Positions 18,353 through 28,216 of a DNA stretch of 64,000 nt are shown piece after piece. The translations under genes and the position numbers were made by a program. The notes below the pieces were generated by a model, which saw nothing but the letters and a program-made list of their open reading frames with translations, was not told the DNA's origin and searched no databases. Numbering within the stretch: the stretch's first letter is position 1; each line of letters begins with the position of its first letter. The DNA comes from Pedobacter hartonius (GTDB lineage Bacteria > Bacteroidota > Bacteroidia > Sphingobacteriales > Sphingobacteriaceae): assembly GCF_900107535.1 (NCBI RefSeq), contig NZ_FNRA01000002.1, forward strand, positions 490,957 through 554,956, in the 5' to 3' direction.

Positions 18353-20803
18353 TTGAAAAAATTACTGACGATAGCAATAGCCGTATTGCTCCTGCCTTTA
18401 TTTACTAAGGCACAGTTCACCATTTCCGGATCTGTATCCGAAAAAACAAACCAAACCCTTTTGCCGGGAGCAAACATCGTATTAAAAGGTACGGGCAAAG
18501 GCACCAGAAGTGACGCCCGTGGCAGATATGAGCTGAAGAACCTGAAGGCCGGAAGGTACATACTTACGGTAAGTTTTATCGGTTATGAAAGCCAGCAAAG
18601 AGAGATCGAGATCAGCGCGGACCAAACAGCAGATTTTGACCTTGTCCAGTCTGCCTTTCTTGCAGATGAAGTGATCGTAATGGCTACCAGGGCCACGGAA
18701 AAATCAGGAACGACTTATAAGAACATCAGTAAATCCGAGATCACTGCCAATAACTTTGGCCAGGATCTCCCCTTTATCATTAACAATACACCCGGTGTTG
18801 TCGTTACTTCAGATGCCGGTGCCGGAGTGGGTTATACAGGGATCCGCATCCGCGGGAGCGATGCCACAAGGGTAAACGTAACCGTAAATGGTATACCGAT
18901 GAACGATTCCGAAAGTCAGGGCACCTTTTGGGTGAACATGCCTGATTTCGCCTCGTCCGTAGAAAACATACAGATCCAGCGCGGTGTCGGTACATCAACG
19001 AATGGGGCCGGAGCCTTTGGCGGAAGCTTAAACATCCAGACTTCAGCGCCGGAACTGGCGCCGTATGCAGAAGTAAACTCAACATATGGCTCTTTCAACA
19101 CGCTGAAAAATACTTTTAAAGTTGGAACCGGGCTGATCGACAATAAGTTCAGTTTCGACGGGCGCCTGTCCCGCATTCAGTCTGACGGTTTTGTAGACCG
19201 CGGGGCTTCCCTGTTAAAATCTTATTTCCTTTCGGGAGCTTATCACGGAAAAACAGACCTGCTGCGCATCAACGTGTTCTCAGGCACAGAAAAAACTTAC
19301 CAGTCCTGGAATGGCGTACCGGAATCCCGGCTGAGAGGAGATATCCAGGGAATCAATGATTACATTATCAGAAACGGGCTAAATGAGACTGATGCAGCAA
19401 ACCTGCTCAACTCAGACAGCAGAAAATATAATTCTTTCTTGTATAAAGATCAGAATGATAACTACCAGCAGGATCACTATCAGCTGTTGTATGCCAAACA
19501 GCTTGGAAACCGCTTTTCATTTAACGGTGCCTTACACTATACTTATGGAAGAGGATATTATGAGGAGTTCAAAAACGACCAGGAATTCTCAGCTTACGGC
19601 TTACCAAATCCTGTGATCAATGGTGCCCCGGTAGAAACAACAGACCTGGTACGCAGAAGATGGCTGAACAACGATTTTTATGGTGCAACCTATGCATTTG
19701 GTTATAAGGCAGCATCCAACCTGAACCTGACCGTTGGCGGTGCCTACAACGAATACCGTGGAAAACATTATGGCCAGGTCACCTGGTCGCAGATTTCCTC
19801 AGCGCTGAACAATTTTGACCATTACTATGATGGGGATGGCAACAAGAACGACTTCAATATCTTCGCAAAATTAGCCTACAACCCGGTAGAGAAGCTGAGC
19901 TTATTTGCAGACCTGCAATACCGTAGGCTTAAATATGATATTACCGGTGATGATAACGACCTGCTGCCGCTGAACATACATGACAAGCTTAATTTCTTCA
20001 ACCCTAAAGTTGGAGCAACTTATTTTGTGGATCCCAAAAGCAATATTTACGCTTCACTGAGCCTGGCAAATAAAGAAGGTAACCGTGACGATTATGTAAA
20101 TGCCAACGTTGGTACTTTACCCCAGCCGGAGCGTTTATACGATGTTGAAGCCGGCTACAGGATCAAACATACAGATTTCAGCGCGGGCGTAAATGTGTAC
20201 GGCATGTTCTATAAAGACCAGCTGGTAGTTACAGGAAAATTAAGTGATGTAGGTGCCAGTATCCGCCAGAACGTTCCCAAAAGCTCCAGGATCGGTGTTG
20301 AGTTCGACGGCTCATATACGCTTAGCCGGTATTTCCTGCTGAACGCAAATGCTGCATTCAGCAGGAATAAGATCAAGAATTTTTCTGAGTATATTTTTGA
20401 CTACGATACGGAGACAGAGGTGGTAAACAATTATAAAAATCCCGACATTTCCTTCTCTCCGGATGCGGTAGTGTTTGGAGAACTGGTTTACAAGCCACTT
20501 GCAGGATTCGCGGTGGCCCTGCAAAGTAAATACGTAAGTAAACAATACCTTGATAATACCCAGAATGAAAGCAGGAAGCTGAATGGCTACTGGGTAAATA
20601 ACGCGCGTTTGGGATATGACTTCAGCTTCAAAGGAGTGAAAAATATGAACATCGGTTTGCTGGCCAATAATATCCTCAATAAGAAATACGAGAGCAATGG
20701 CTATACCTACGGTTATTTGGGCGGCGGAAGCAGAACCGATGAGAACTTCTATTTCCCGCAGGCGGGAACGAACTTTTTACTTTCCCTCAACGTAAAGTTT
20801 TAA
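18353..20803 (+). CDS. TonB-dependent receptor, probable thiamine uptake
   Basis: An 816-residue outer-membrane receptor. Signal peptide LTIAIAVLLLPLFTKAQ, then a carboxypeptidase-regulatory-like domain (about residues 22-105, TLLPGANIVLKGTGKG), plug domain (about 115-225, GVVVTSDAGAGVGYTGIRIR, VPMNDSESQ-like turn), then a 22-strand barrel ending NFLLSLNVKF with the terminal Phe. The TPP riboswitch ahead and thiE behind make thiamine or a precursor the likely ligand. The start codon is TTG. Confidence 0.9.
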   Translation: MKKLLTIAIAVLLLPLFTKAQFTISGSVSEKTNQTLLPGANIVLKGTGKGTRSDARGRYELKNLKAGRYILTVSFIGYESQQREIEISADQTADFDLVQSAFLADEVIVMATRATEKSGTTYKNISKSEITANNFGQDLPFIINNTPGVVVTSDAGAGVGYTGIRIRGSDATRVNVTVNGIPMNDSESQGTFWVNMPDFASSVENIQIQRGVGTSTNGAGAFGGSLNIQTSAPELAPYAEVNSTYGSFNTLKNTFKVGTGLIDNKFSFDGRLSRIQSDGFVDRGASLLKSYFLSGAYHGKTDLLRINVFSGTEKTYQSWNGVPESRLRGDIQGINDYIIRNGLNETDAANLLNSDSRKYNSFLYKDQNDNYQQDHYQLLYAKQLGNRFSFNGALHYTYGRGYYEEFKNDQEFSAYGLPNPVINGAPVETTDLVRRRWLNNDFYGATYAFGYKAASNLNLTVGGAYNEYRGKHYGQVTWSQISSALNNFDHYYDGDGNKNDFNIFAKLAYNPVEKLSLFADLQYRRLKYDITGDDNDLLPLNIHDKLNFFNPKVGATYFVDPKSNIYASLSLANKEGNRDDYVNANVGTLPQPERLYDVEAGYRIKHTDFSAGVNVYGMFYKDQLVVTGKLSDVGASIRQNVPKSSRIGVEFDGSYTLSRYFLLNANAAFSRNKIKNFSEYIFDYDTETEVVNNYKNPDISFSPDAVVFGELVYKPLAGFAVALQSKYVSKQYLDNTQNESRKLNGYWVNNARLGYDFSFKGVKNMNIGLLANNILNKKYESNGYTYGYLGGGSRTDENFYFPQAGTNFLLSLNVKF

Positions 20804-20836
20804 TAAAGCAGTAAATTCGCAACACACAAACAGATA

Positions 20837-21469
20837 ATGAAAAAGTTCATCGAGAAGTTCCAGTTCATCACACACGACATAACGCAGTTAACCCATATTG
20901 AGCAGGCGCAGATCGCTTGTGAAGCAGGAGCCAAATGGATACAATACCGCTGCCTCACAAAAGATGACGATGCCCTTTTGGAAGACATCAACGTCATTGC
21001 CGGGATCTGTGACGACTGGGGCGCTACGCTGATCGTAACCAACCATGTTCATCTAAACAGAAAAGCAGATATCCAGGGTTTTCATATTGAAGACATGGAT
21101 GCCGACTTCGTTGCTCTCCGTGGGCAATTGGGCGAAGACATTACCATCGGCGGATCTTCAAACACTGTGGAGGGTTTAATCAGGCTTGCCGCCGAAGGTG
21201 CAGATTATGCAGGTTGCGGCCCTTTCAGTATCACCACGACAAAACCAAACAACTCTTCTTTACTTGGGCTGGCAGGTTATGCCCATGTAGTCTCAGTATT
21301 ACAGGAGAAAGGAATAACACTTCCGGTACTTGCCGTAGGAGGGGTGAAACTGGAAGACGTAGACTCCCTGATGGATACCGGCATCTTTGGAATTGCAGCC
21401 TCATCAGCAATTAACCAGGCGGAGGATATGAAATCTGCCTACCATGATTTTTACGACAAAATCATGTAG
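20837..21469 (+). CDS. thiE: Thiamine phosphate synthase
   Basis: A 210-residue TIM-barrel enzyme that joins HMP pyrophosphate and thiazole phosphate to thiamine phosphate. Visible motifs are QYRCLTKDDD (the KxKD-like N-terminal site), TNHVHL, GFHIEDMD, ADYAGCGPFSITTTK and LAVGGVKLEDV near the phosphate site. It sits 33 bases after the TonB receptor in the riboswitch-controlled operon. The classic QLRxK reads QYRCL, a mild departure. Confidence 0.88.
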   Translation: MKKFIEKFQFITHDITQLTHIEQAQIACEAGAKWIQYRCLTKDDDALLEDINVIAGICDDWGATLIVTNHVHLNRKADIQGFHIEDMDADFVALRGQLGEDITIGGSSNTVEGLIRLAAEGADYAGCGPFSITTTKPNNSSLLGLAGYAHVVSVLQEKGITLPVLAVGGVKLEDVDSLMDTGIFGIAASSAINQAEDMKSAYHDFYDKIM

Positions 21470-21477
21470 CAGTAATT

Positions 21478-21511
21478 TTATACATTAATAGCGTAAGCTA
21501 TTAATGTATAA
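21478..21511. terminator. 15-bp perfect hairpin with GTAA loop
   Basis: Arms 21478-21492 and 21497-21511 are exact complements around GTAA. It follows thiE and has no T-run on the plus strand, so termination is not certain. TACCTTTG (21513-21520) directly after it fits a -7 element for the MFS gene, whose TTG start is at 21538. Confidence 0.65.
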
Positions 21512-21537
21512 CTACCTTTGTCCAAAATTATTTACCC

Positions 21538-22821
21538 TTGGATAGTCCCAAATTTATTGACAAACAAGATTCTTATGCTGCCCTGCGATACAGGGAATTC
21601 AGATCTTATCTTGGTATGCGTTTCTTTTTCACATTCGCCTATCAGATGCAGGCCGTCATCATCGGCTTTCATATTTATCACCTCACAAAAGATCCGCTGG
21701 CTTTAGGCCTGATAGGCCTCTGCGAAGCTATCCCGGCCATAAGCATTGCACTATATGGCGGATATGTTGCTGATAAATCGGAAAAAAGAGGGCTGCTGTT
21801 AAAAATATTTACCTGTGTTTTCCTTTGCTCTCTGATCATGCTCGTTGCCACATCCAGGCAAATGCATGCTTATGTTCCTGTGAGTTATATCATCCCGATC
21901 ATGTATACCATGGTCTTCGGAATCGGTATGGCAAGGGGATTTTTTGGCCCGGCTACTTTTTCACTGATGGCAGAAATCATCCCTAAGGAATTATATCCCA
22001 ATTCCACTACCTGGAACAGTTCATCGTATATGTCGGCTTCCATCCTTGGGCCGGCAGCTGGCGGACTGGTCTATGGCTTCTTCGGGATTACCGTTACTTA
22101 CCTGATTATCCTTTTCTTTCTGGCTATTGCACTGGCCTGTATCTTCTTCCTGAAATCGCACCCGCCCCGTTATATTCCAAAAGAAAGTATCGTCAAAAGC
22201 CTTACTGAAGGCGTACAGTTTGTATTTAAGAACAAAATGATGTTAGGCGCAATGAGCCTTGACCTCTTCTCCGTATTTTTCGGCGGGGCTGTTGCCCTGT
22301 TGCCAGTTTTTGCAAACGATATCCTGAAAGTAGGTTCCGAAGGACTTGGGTTTATGCGTGCGGCAGCATCAGGAGGAGCAGTGCTCACCATGCTGGTGAT
22401 GACCAGGATCTCGCCCATGAACAGGCCCTGGAGAAACCTGCTGATTGCCGTTGTAGGGTTTGGAACCAGCATTATCTGTTACGGGCTTTCAAAGAATTTT
22501 TATGTGACCCTGATCTTCCTGTTCCTGGAAGGATCATTTGATAGTATCAGTGTCATCATCAGGTCTACGATCATGCAGCTGCTTACGCCTGACGAAATGC
22601 GGGGAAGGGTATCTGCTGTAAACAGTATGTTCATCGGCTCCTCCAATGAGATCGGTGCCTTTGAATCAGGCCTAACCGCAAAGCTGATGAGAACCGTTCC
22701 GGCAGTAGTATTTGGGGGTTGCATGACAATACTCGTGGCGGGTATTACCTATACGAAGACCAAAAGCCTGCTGGGCCTTTCCCTGCAGGAGATTAACGAC
22801 CAGGATACGAAAATGAGTTAA
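21538..22821 (+). CDS. MFS exporter (MFS_3/EntS-like)
   Basis: A 427-residue permease with about 12 helices. The N-terminus (LRYREFRSYLGMRFFFTFAYQMQ) and loops GLIGLCEAIPAISIALYGGYVADKSEKR and TPDEMRGRVSAVNSMFIGSSNEIGAFESG match the EntS/MFS_3 group, which exports siderophores or drugs by proton antiport. Substrate is unknown. Start is TTG; the stop overlaps a convergent fragment by 4 bases. Confidence 0.87.
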   Translation: MDSPKFIDKQDSYAALRYREFRSYLGMRFFFTFAYQMQAVIIGFHIYHLTKDPLALGLIGLCEAIPAISIALYGGYVADKSEKRGLLLKIFTCVFLCSLIMLVATSRQMHAYVPVSYIIPIMYTMVFGIGMARGFFGPATFSLMAEIIPKELYPNSTTWNSSSYMSASILGPAAGGLVYGFFGITVTYLIILFFLAIALACIFFLKSHPPRYIPKESIVKSLTEGVQFVFKNKMMLGAMSLDLFSVFFGGAVALLPVFANDILKVGSEGLGFMRAAASGGAVLTMLVMTRISPMNRPWRNLLIAVVGFGTSIICYGLSKNFYVTLIFLFLEGSFDSISVIIRSTIMQLLTPDEMRGRVSAVNSMFIGSSNEIGAFESGLTAKLMRTVPAVVFGGCMTILVAGITYTKTKSLLGLSLQEINDQDTKMS

Positions 22822-23078
22822 GGGGCAACCACCGGCCAGCCTTTCTCCCATTTCAGCTTTTCGATCCTGGAAAAGTTCCCGTTAGGATCCGAAGCAGTTG
22901 CATTCGGCTTTCCTTTAATTTTTATTGTTGCTCCCGGCAATCCCCCGCCGGTTTCATCAGTTGCCTTTCCTTTGACCGGGGCAGTTTGCGCCTGTATGAG
23001 GGCCGGTGAAAAAAGCAATACCAGCAGCAGGGCAAACCAGCCGTACTTCCAGTAATTGTTGAGTAGAAAAATTTTCAT
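22818..23078 (-). pseudogene. N-terminal stub of a SusC/TonB-linked receptor
   Basis: An 86-codon frame: signal peptide (FALLLVLLFSPALIQAQ) followed by the start of a carboxypeptidase-regulatory-like domain (VKGKATDETGGGLPGATIKI, ASDPNGNFS) exactly as at the head of SusC-type receptors. After NGNFS the match stops and the frame ends within 16 residues (KLKWEKGWPVVAP). A complete receptor would be about 1000 residues, so this is probably a leftover. A long untranslated upstream region also fits a former SusC promoter. It could instead be a short secreted protein. Confidence 0.6.
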
Positions 23079-23814
23079 AACATTATATATTTAATATTTG
23101 GTTACAGAATTGGCTGATCCCCTGCTGGCAGGGCATGCAAATATGGTTTTCCGGGAAATTGGAAGATGAAGGGCAGCAGTTCTAAAACAGCCGGCCTTAA
23201 AGAGGCAGCTAAAACGGGTTTGTTCCTTTCAGAGTTTTTCATAACAGATCGTTTCCTGGCATAAATTCTAGCTTTTCAGCAGCCTTTGAAGAGGCAGAAT
23301 CAACTAAAATTTATTTTTTCAAACTTATATTTGGTTCTTTTACTACACCTGGTAGTATCGATAATAAATCTAATGTATGAATAAAACATTAAATGTCAAG
23401 TTAACATTTAAAGAGATATTAAACGTAGTGATAAGGTTTAATAAAAAACGAATAATACACTGTATATTAATCTGTTAAAACGATTTTTTAGACTTAAAAC
23501 ACATGTGATTAACCTCTAAACTAATCATATATTGATGTGCTTAGTGATATTTTGACGTAAAAAAGGTTAAAATACGGGCTGTAATTTATCAGGCCGACAA
23601 AGTATCCACCGAAAAAATAAAGTTAGCTTATAATTTATCTTCGGAATAATTATGCGGCAACTGGTTTAACATACTTAACCAACCAGAAATCTCAGGCATA
23701 ATATATAGTATAAGAAATACCGTAAAGGCTATAAATTTGAAGCTGAAGAAATTTCAGCTTTGCGAGTTAATTTGAAACAAAGTAATCCTAAAGAATTTAA
23801 CAGAAAAGGCGTAT
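23079..23814. other. 736-base AT-rich gene-free stretch
   Basis: No convincing gene. Contents: a possible minus-strand -7 element (TAAGTTTG, 23330-23337) for the receptor stub; a 33-codon plus-strand frame at 23377-23478 (MNKTLNVKLTFKEILNVVIR) with no recognised homology; and an open run of 35 codons near 23708-23814 reading KGYKFEAEEISALRVNLKQS without a start codon, which looks like the tail of a lost gene. The stretch may mark a deletion scar. Confidence 0.5.
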
Positions 23815-23860
23815 AAAATTAAATAGCAGGGACATTAAAATATCCCTGCTATTTAATTTT
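23815..23860. terminator. 18-bp hairpin terminator
   Basis: Arms 23815-23832 and 23843-23860 are perfect complements (core AGCAGGGA) with A/T-rich feet. It overlaps the stop codon of the ABC exporter on the minus strand and would also stop plus-strand reads. Confidence 0.85.
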
Positions 23861-25598
23861 ATCTCTCCCCAACCTGCTGGCGCCACATCGCATAATAAAG
23901 TCCCTTTTCTGCAAGCAATGCCGCATGCTCTCCCTGCTCAATAATATGGCCTTTTTCCAGAACATAGATCCTGTCTGCATGGCGGATGGTAGAAAGCCTG
24001 TGTGCAATTAATATGGTAATGTGATTGGTCAGGTCTGAAACGTCCCTGATCGTTGCCGTGATCTCTTCCTCAGTAAGGGAGTCCAATGAAGACGTAGCCT
24101 CATCAAAAACCAGGATGTCGGGCCTGCGCAGCAAAGCACGCGCAATAGACAAACGCTGTTTCTCACCACCGGAAACTTTCACGCCCCCTTCACCTATCAC
24201 GGTATCCAGCCCTTTATCGGCACGTGCAAGCAAGGTCTGGCAGGCAGCCTGTTCCATTACACGTAAACATTCCTCATCCGTTGCACCGGGGCGGACGAAC
24301 TGAAGGTTTTCCCTGATCGTACCCGAGAACAACTGCGTATCTTGGGTTACAAAGCCGATCTTTTCCCTTAACTGATCCAGGTCAATCTCGCGGCTGGTAA
24401 TATTGTTATAAAGCACCTCCCCGATCACCGGCTGATACAGGCCAACCAATAACTTCACCAGCGTAGTTTTTCCAGATCCTGAGGGCCCTACAAAAGCGAT
24501 GGTCTCTCCTTCTTTCACCTGGAAATTGATCTCGTTCAGGGCATTGCTCTTACCGGTAAGATGCCTGAAACTGAGGTCTGAGAATTCCAGAGAGGTAATT
24601 TTGTTGAGCACCTTTGGGTTTAAAGGTTTTTGATCAATAGGTGTATTCAGGATATTCTTAAAGTTACCCAGGGAAACTTCTGCCTCCCTCCAGGAAAGGA
24701 TCACATTCCCCAGCTCCTGTAAAGGTCCGAACAGAAAGAAGGAATAAAATAAAAACGAGAAATACTGGCCTGCGGAGATCGTATTTTCAAAGATGAGAAT
24801 CAGCAGCACCACAACCATGATACTGCGCACCAGGTTGACCGTAGTACCTTGCACAAAACTCATGCTTCGTACAAATTTTACCTTTCTGAGTTCGAGGCCC
24901 AGAATTTTATAGGTAGTCTTATTCAGCCGTTCTATCTCCTGACTGGCCAGTCCCAGACTTTTAACCAGTTCGATATTCCTCAGTGATTCTGTTGTTGAGC
25001 CTGCCAGTGCGGTAGTTTCTGCTACGATCTTCTGCTGTATGGTCTTGATCTTCCTGCTCAGGTACCAGCTGACAAAACTGATGATAGGAATTGCAGTAAA
25101 ATAGATCAGGGTTACCTTATAACTTACTGCCACAGAATAAACAATCACGAAGACCATCCCGATGAGGCTCACAAATAAGATACTGATGAAGGCTGTGATA
25201 AACTTCTCACTGTCAAGCCTTACTTTTTGCAGGATTCCGAGTGTTTCCCCGCTGCGCTGATCTTCAAAGACCTGGTAAGGCAGTTCCAGTGAGTGTTTCA
25301 GCCCGTCAGCGTACATCTGGGCGCCCACCTTCTGTACAATAATGCTGGTAAAATAATCCTGGAAATTTTTGGCTATCCTGGATACCATGGCAGCACCAAC
25401 ACTCATTCCAACCAGGCCCAACACACCAAAGATGAACTGGTTACGGTTCAATATGTCTTTCTTTTCTATAAATCGGTCAACAATACGTCCCGTAATATAT
25501 GGATCAAGTAAAGAAAAGCCCATATTAATGGCAGCAAGTAACAATGCCAGAAATACTACCCATTTATAATTTTTTAAATATTGTACTAATAAATTCAT
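23859..25598 (-). CDS. ABC exporter, fused permease and ATPase
   Basis: A 579-residue half-transporter: six helices in the N-terminal ABC_membrane domain (about residues 10-310), then the ATPase with Walker A GPSGSGKTTL, signature VSGGEKQRLSIARALL, Walker B ILVFDEATSSLD and switch IAHRLST. It probably works as a homodimer exporting a lipid, peptide or drug. I use the ATG at 25598; the earlier ATG at 25628 lies upstream of the likely -7 element. The gene ends in its own terminator. Confidence 0.9.
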   Translation of the reverse strand: MNLLVQYLKNYKWVVFLALLLAAINMGFSLLDPYITGRIVDRFIEKKDILNRNQFIFGVLGLVGMSVGAAMVSRIAKNFQDYFTSIIVQKVGAQMYADGLKHSLELPYQVFEDQRSGETLGILQKVRLDSEKFITAFISILFVSLIGMVFVIVYSVAVSYKVTLIYFTAIPIISFVSWYLSRKIKTIQQKIVAETTALAGSTTESLRNIELVKSLGLASQEIERLNKTTYKILGLELRKVKFVRSMSFVQGTTVNLVRSIMVVVLLILIFENTISAGQYFSFLFYSFFLFGPLQELGNVILSWREAEVSLGNFKNILNTPIDQKPLNPKVLNKITSLEFSDLSFRHLTGKSNALNEINFQVKEGETIAFVGPSGSGKTTLVKLLVGLYQPVIGEVLYNNITSREIDLDQLREKIGFVTQDTQLFSGTIRENLQFVRPGATDEECLRVMEQAACQTLLARADKGLDTVIGEGGVKVSGGEKQRLSIARALLRRPDILVFDEATSSLDSLTEEEITATIRDVSDLTNHITILIAHRLSTIRHADRIYVLEKGHIIEQGEHAALLAEKGLYYAMWRQQVGER

Positions 25599-25615
25599 GA
25601 AATGAAATAAGATGG

Positions 25616-25656
25616 CAAAAATAAACAAAGGGAATGTAGCAAAAGCTACATTCCCT
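25616..25656 (-). terminator. frr terminator overlapping ABC exporter promoter
   Basis: AGGGAATGTAGC (25629-25640) pairs with 25645-25656 around AAAA, followed on the minus strand by TTTGTTTATTTTTG: a terminator for frr. The same T-rich tail contains TATTTTTG (minus strand, 25616-25623), a fit to the -7 element, which would start the ABC exporter transcript near 25609. Confidence 0.75.
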
Positions 25657-25686
25657 CATTATTACTATTCTATTATAATTTTTCGT

Positions 25687-26250
25687 CTATACGGTCATTA
25701 CATCTTTCTCTTTTGCTTCAGCATGTTTATCTACTTTCACAATATAGAGGTCTGTGATCTTCTGCACTTCAGCTTCACCGGCTTTAATATCGTCATCAGA
25801 AACGCCCTCGCCTTTCAATTTCTTGATTTTCTCGTTCGCATCTTTGCGGATATTACGTACGGTGATACGTCCGCGTTCCGCTTCCTCTTTTACCTTTTTT
25901 ACAAGGTCTTTTCTGCGTTCTTCCGTCAGCGGAGGAACTCCCAAACGGATCACTACACCATCATTCTGGGGATTGATCCCGATGTTAGCTTCCATAATTG
26001 CGCGTTCGATAGGGACCAGCATGTTTTTTTCCCATGGCTGAACCAATATCGTCCTTGCATCAGGCGTATTGATACTGGCCACGTTGCTCAGACCGGTAGG
26101 CGCTCCGTAATAATCAACCATAATGCCATCCAGCATGCCGGCTGAAGCCTTTCCAGCCCGTATTTTTGTCAGTTCAGTTTCGCAATGGGCAATCGCTTTA
26201 TCCATTGTTGCCTGAGCATCCTGCAATTGTTTTTTTATGAGGTCATTCAT
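25687..26250 (-). CDS. frr: Ribosome recycling factor
   Basis: A 187-residue RRF that splits post-termination ribosomes with EF-G. The three-helix domain is clear (KIRAGKASAGMLDGIMVDYYG; LTEERRKDLVKKVKEEAE; RITVRNIRKDANEKIKKL). It follows pyrH by 35 bases on the same strand, the usual pyrH-frr pairing. Confidence 0.97.
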   Translation of the reverse strand: MNDLIKKQLQDAQATMDKAIAHCETELTKIRAGKASAGMLDGIMVDYYGAPTGLSNVASINTPDARTILVQPWEKNMLVPIERAIMEANIGINPQNDGVVIRLGVPPLTEERRKDLVKKVKEEAERGRITVRNIRKDANEKIKKLKGEGVSDDDIKAGEAEVQKITDLYIVKVDKHAEAKEKDVMTV

Positions 26251-26285
26251 AATTTACTGTTTATCAAAATATAATTGTCTTAAAT

Positions 26286-26993
26286 TCAGCCTTTTACAAG
26301 CGTACCAATCTCTTCCCCCTGAGCAATCTTCATGAAATTACCATGTTTGTTCATATCAAATACGATGATAGGAAGCTGATTTTCTTCACAAAGCGTAAAA
26401 GCTGTCATGTCCATCACATTTAATCCTTTGGAATATACTTCTTTGAAAGAGATCTCAGAATAACGCGTAGCTGTCGGGTCTTTTTCCGGGTCTGCGGTGT
26501 AAATACCATCAACACGTGTACCTTTCAGTACTACATCTGCCTTAATTTCAATGGCACGCAGCGCAGCAGCTGAATCTGTTGTGAAATACGGGTTTCCTGT
26601 ACCGGCCCCAAAGATCACCACACGTCCTTTTTCAAGGTGCCGTACTGCCCTTCTGCGAATAAAGGGCTCACAGATCTGCTCCATTTTTATCGCTGTAAGT
26701 AACCTGGTTTTCAGGCCTACTTTTTCCAGTGCATCCTGCAAAGCCATACTGTTGATGACCGTCGCCAGCATCCCCATATAATCTGCCTGCGCCCTGTCCA
26801 TGCCCGATTTTTCTGCACTCAGGCCTCTAAAAATATTGCCGCCGCCAATAACAATTGCAATTTCCAGCCCCTGGGCATGAACAGCCTTGATGTCTTCTGC
26901 GTATTGTTTTACGCGTGCATTATCAATACCATATTGCTTCTCGCCCATCAGCGATTCTCCGCTTAACTTTAGTAGGATCCTTTTGTACTTCAT
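26286..26993 (-). CDS. pyrH: UMP kinase
   Basis: A 235-residue hexameric amino-acid-kinase-fold enzyme converting UMP to UDP. Motifs: [43 protein letters not shown] and [19 protein letters not shown]. It lies 23 bases after nagA and before frr. Length is normal. Confidence 0.97.
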   Translation of the reverse strand: MKYKRILLKLSGESLMGEKQYGIDNARVKQYAEDIKAVHAQGLEIAIVIGGGNIFRGLSAEKSGMDRAQADYMGMLATVINSMALQDALEKVGLKTRLLTAIKMEQICEPFIRRRAVRHLEKGRVVIFGAGTGNPYFTTDSAAALRAIEIKADVVLKGTRVDGIYTADPEKDPTATRYSEISFKEVYSKGLNVMDMTAFTLCEENQLPIIVFDMNKHGNFMKIAQGEEIGTLVKG

Positions 26994-27016
26994 GACTCCA
27001 AAAATAACTATTTGTT

Positions 27017-28138
27017 TTAATTAATACTGATCAAATGTTCAACTCCTTCTACAAATACCTTTCGGAGAACAAATTCGTCCGACAACAGCAATAAGCTGGC
27101 CGCTTTTCCGGGAGCCAAACTTCCTGTTTTATCCTGTATCCCCAGCACCTTTGCCGGGTTTGCCGAAGCCATGTCAAAAGCTGCAGCAACAGGTATTTTA
27201 CAATACTGCACGCAATTGCTTACCGCATCGCGCAGCGTAATGTTAGAGCCGGAGATGGTTCCGTCAGGCATTACATACCTGTCCCCGTTCAGTACATGCT
27301 GATAAGGGCCTATATTGCAGGCTGTTACAGCATCCGTGATCAGGAAAAGTCTTTCCTGCATCATTTTATAACTGAGCTTTACCATTTCGAAATTCACATG
27401 GGCACCATCAGCAATGATGCTGGCCATTGCGCTGGGATGATTCAATATCGCGGCCGGCAGGTTAGGATTACGGTGATGAATAGAGGGCATGGCATTGAAC
27501 AAATGTGTAGCGGTGGTGAAACCATTAGCAAAAGCTTTATTGGCCTGTTCGAAATTTGCATCGCTGTGTCCGAGGGAAAGGACTATCCCCTGGTCCAGCA
27601 CGTAACGGATCACTTCCTCATCCTGCAGTTCATGCGCAATGGTCATCATTTTGACCACCCCGCCGGCATCGTCCAGTAATCTTTTCACCTCCTCAAGCGT
27701 AGCTTTATGAACATACTTTTCGGGGTGTGCCCCCAGCCTTTTGGGGTTCAGGTAAGGGCCTTCCAGATGGAGCCCAAGAAATCCCTTTGCTTCGGGCATA
27801 TAGGCTTTCGCTGCCGTGATGGCCTCCTGAAATATCTCCAGCGTATTCGTAGCCAGGCAGACCAGAAAGCCGGTAGTACCCTTACTGATCAGGTATTCAT
27901 CCATCTGCCTCAGTGTTTCTACCCTGGGGTATGCAGAGAACAGGTTACCGCCGGAGCCGTAGATCTGCAAGTCAATAAAGCCGGGAGACACATAGTTTCC
28001 CTGTGCATCTTCAATGGCATATCCTGAAGGGATTTCCCCATCAGTAATCGCTGTAATCAGGCCATCTTCCATCAGGATAGTGGCGTTCGTCACCAACTGG
28101 CCTTCCTTAAAAAACTTACAATTCTTTATTGCTATCAT
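27017..28138 (-). CDS. nagA: N-acetylglucosamine-6-phosphate deacetylase
   Basis: A 373-residue amidohydrolase producing glucosamine-6-phosphate and acetate in amino-sugar use and cell-wall recycling. Metal and substrate motifs: [56 protein letters not shown] and the catalytic Asp in LITDAVTA. The first metal motif reads DLQIYG rather than HxH, as usual in NagA. It sits between the tsf terminator and pyrH, upstream of pyrH-frr. Confidence 0.95.
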   Translation of the reverse strand: MIAIKNCKFFKEGQLVTNATILMEDGLITAITDGEIPSGYAIEDAQGNYVSPGFIDLQIYGSGGNLFSAYPRVETLRQMDEYLISKGTTGFLVCLATNTLEIFQEAITAAKAYMPEAKGFLGLHLEGPYLNPKRLGAHPEKYVHKATLEEVKRLLDDAGGVVKMMTIAHELQDEEVIRYVLDQGIVLSLGHSDANFEQANKAFANGFTTATHLFNAMPSIHHRNPNLPAAILNHPSAMASIIADGAHVNFEMVKLSYKMMQERLFLITDAVTACNIGPYQHVLNGDRYVMPDGTISGSNITLRDAVSNCVQYCKIPVAAAFDMASANPAKVLGIQDKTGSLAPGKAASLLLLSDEFVLRKVFVEGVEHLISIN

Positions 28139-28170
28139 CTCTAACTGAATTTTGTTAAATATAAGGCAAA

Positions 28171-28200
28171 AAAAAAGTCCCTTAAAATAAGGGACCTTTT
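28171..28200 (-). terminator. Terminator of the rplM-rpsI-rpsB-tsf operon
   Basis: GTCCCTTA (28177-28184) pairs with 28188-28195 around AAA; on the minus strand the stem is followed by a run of eight or more T. It separates tsf from nagA. Confidence 0.88.
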
Positions 28201-28216
28201 AATTATCATGAAGGAA

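Noticed and set aside
18346..18561. Minus-strand frame at the start of the TonB receptor
   Set aside because: Antisense to the signal peptide and regulatory domain; no independent support.
25612..26145. 177-codon plus-strand frame opposite frr
   Set aside because: Long but fully antisense to frr; Phe/Tyr/His-rich residues reflect the complement of a Lys/Glu-rich gene.
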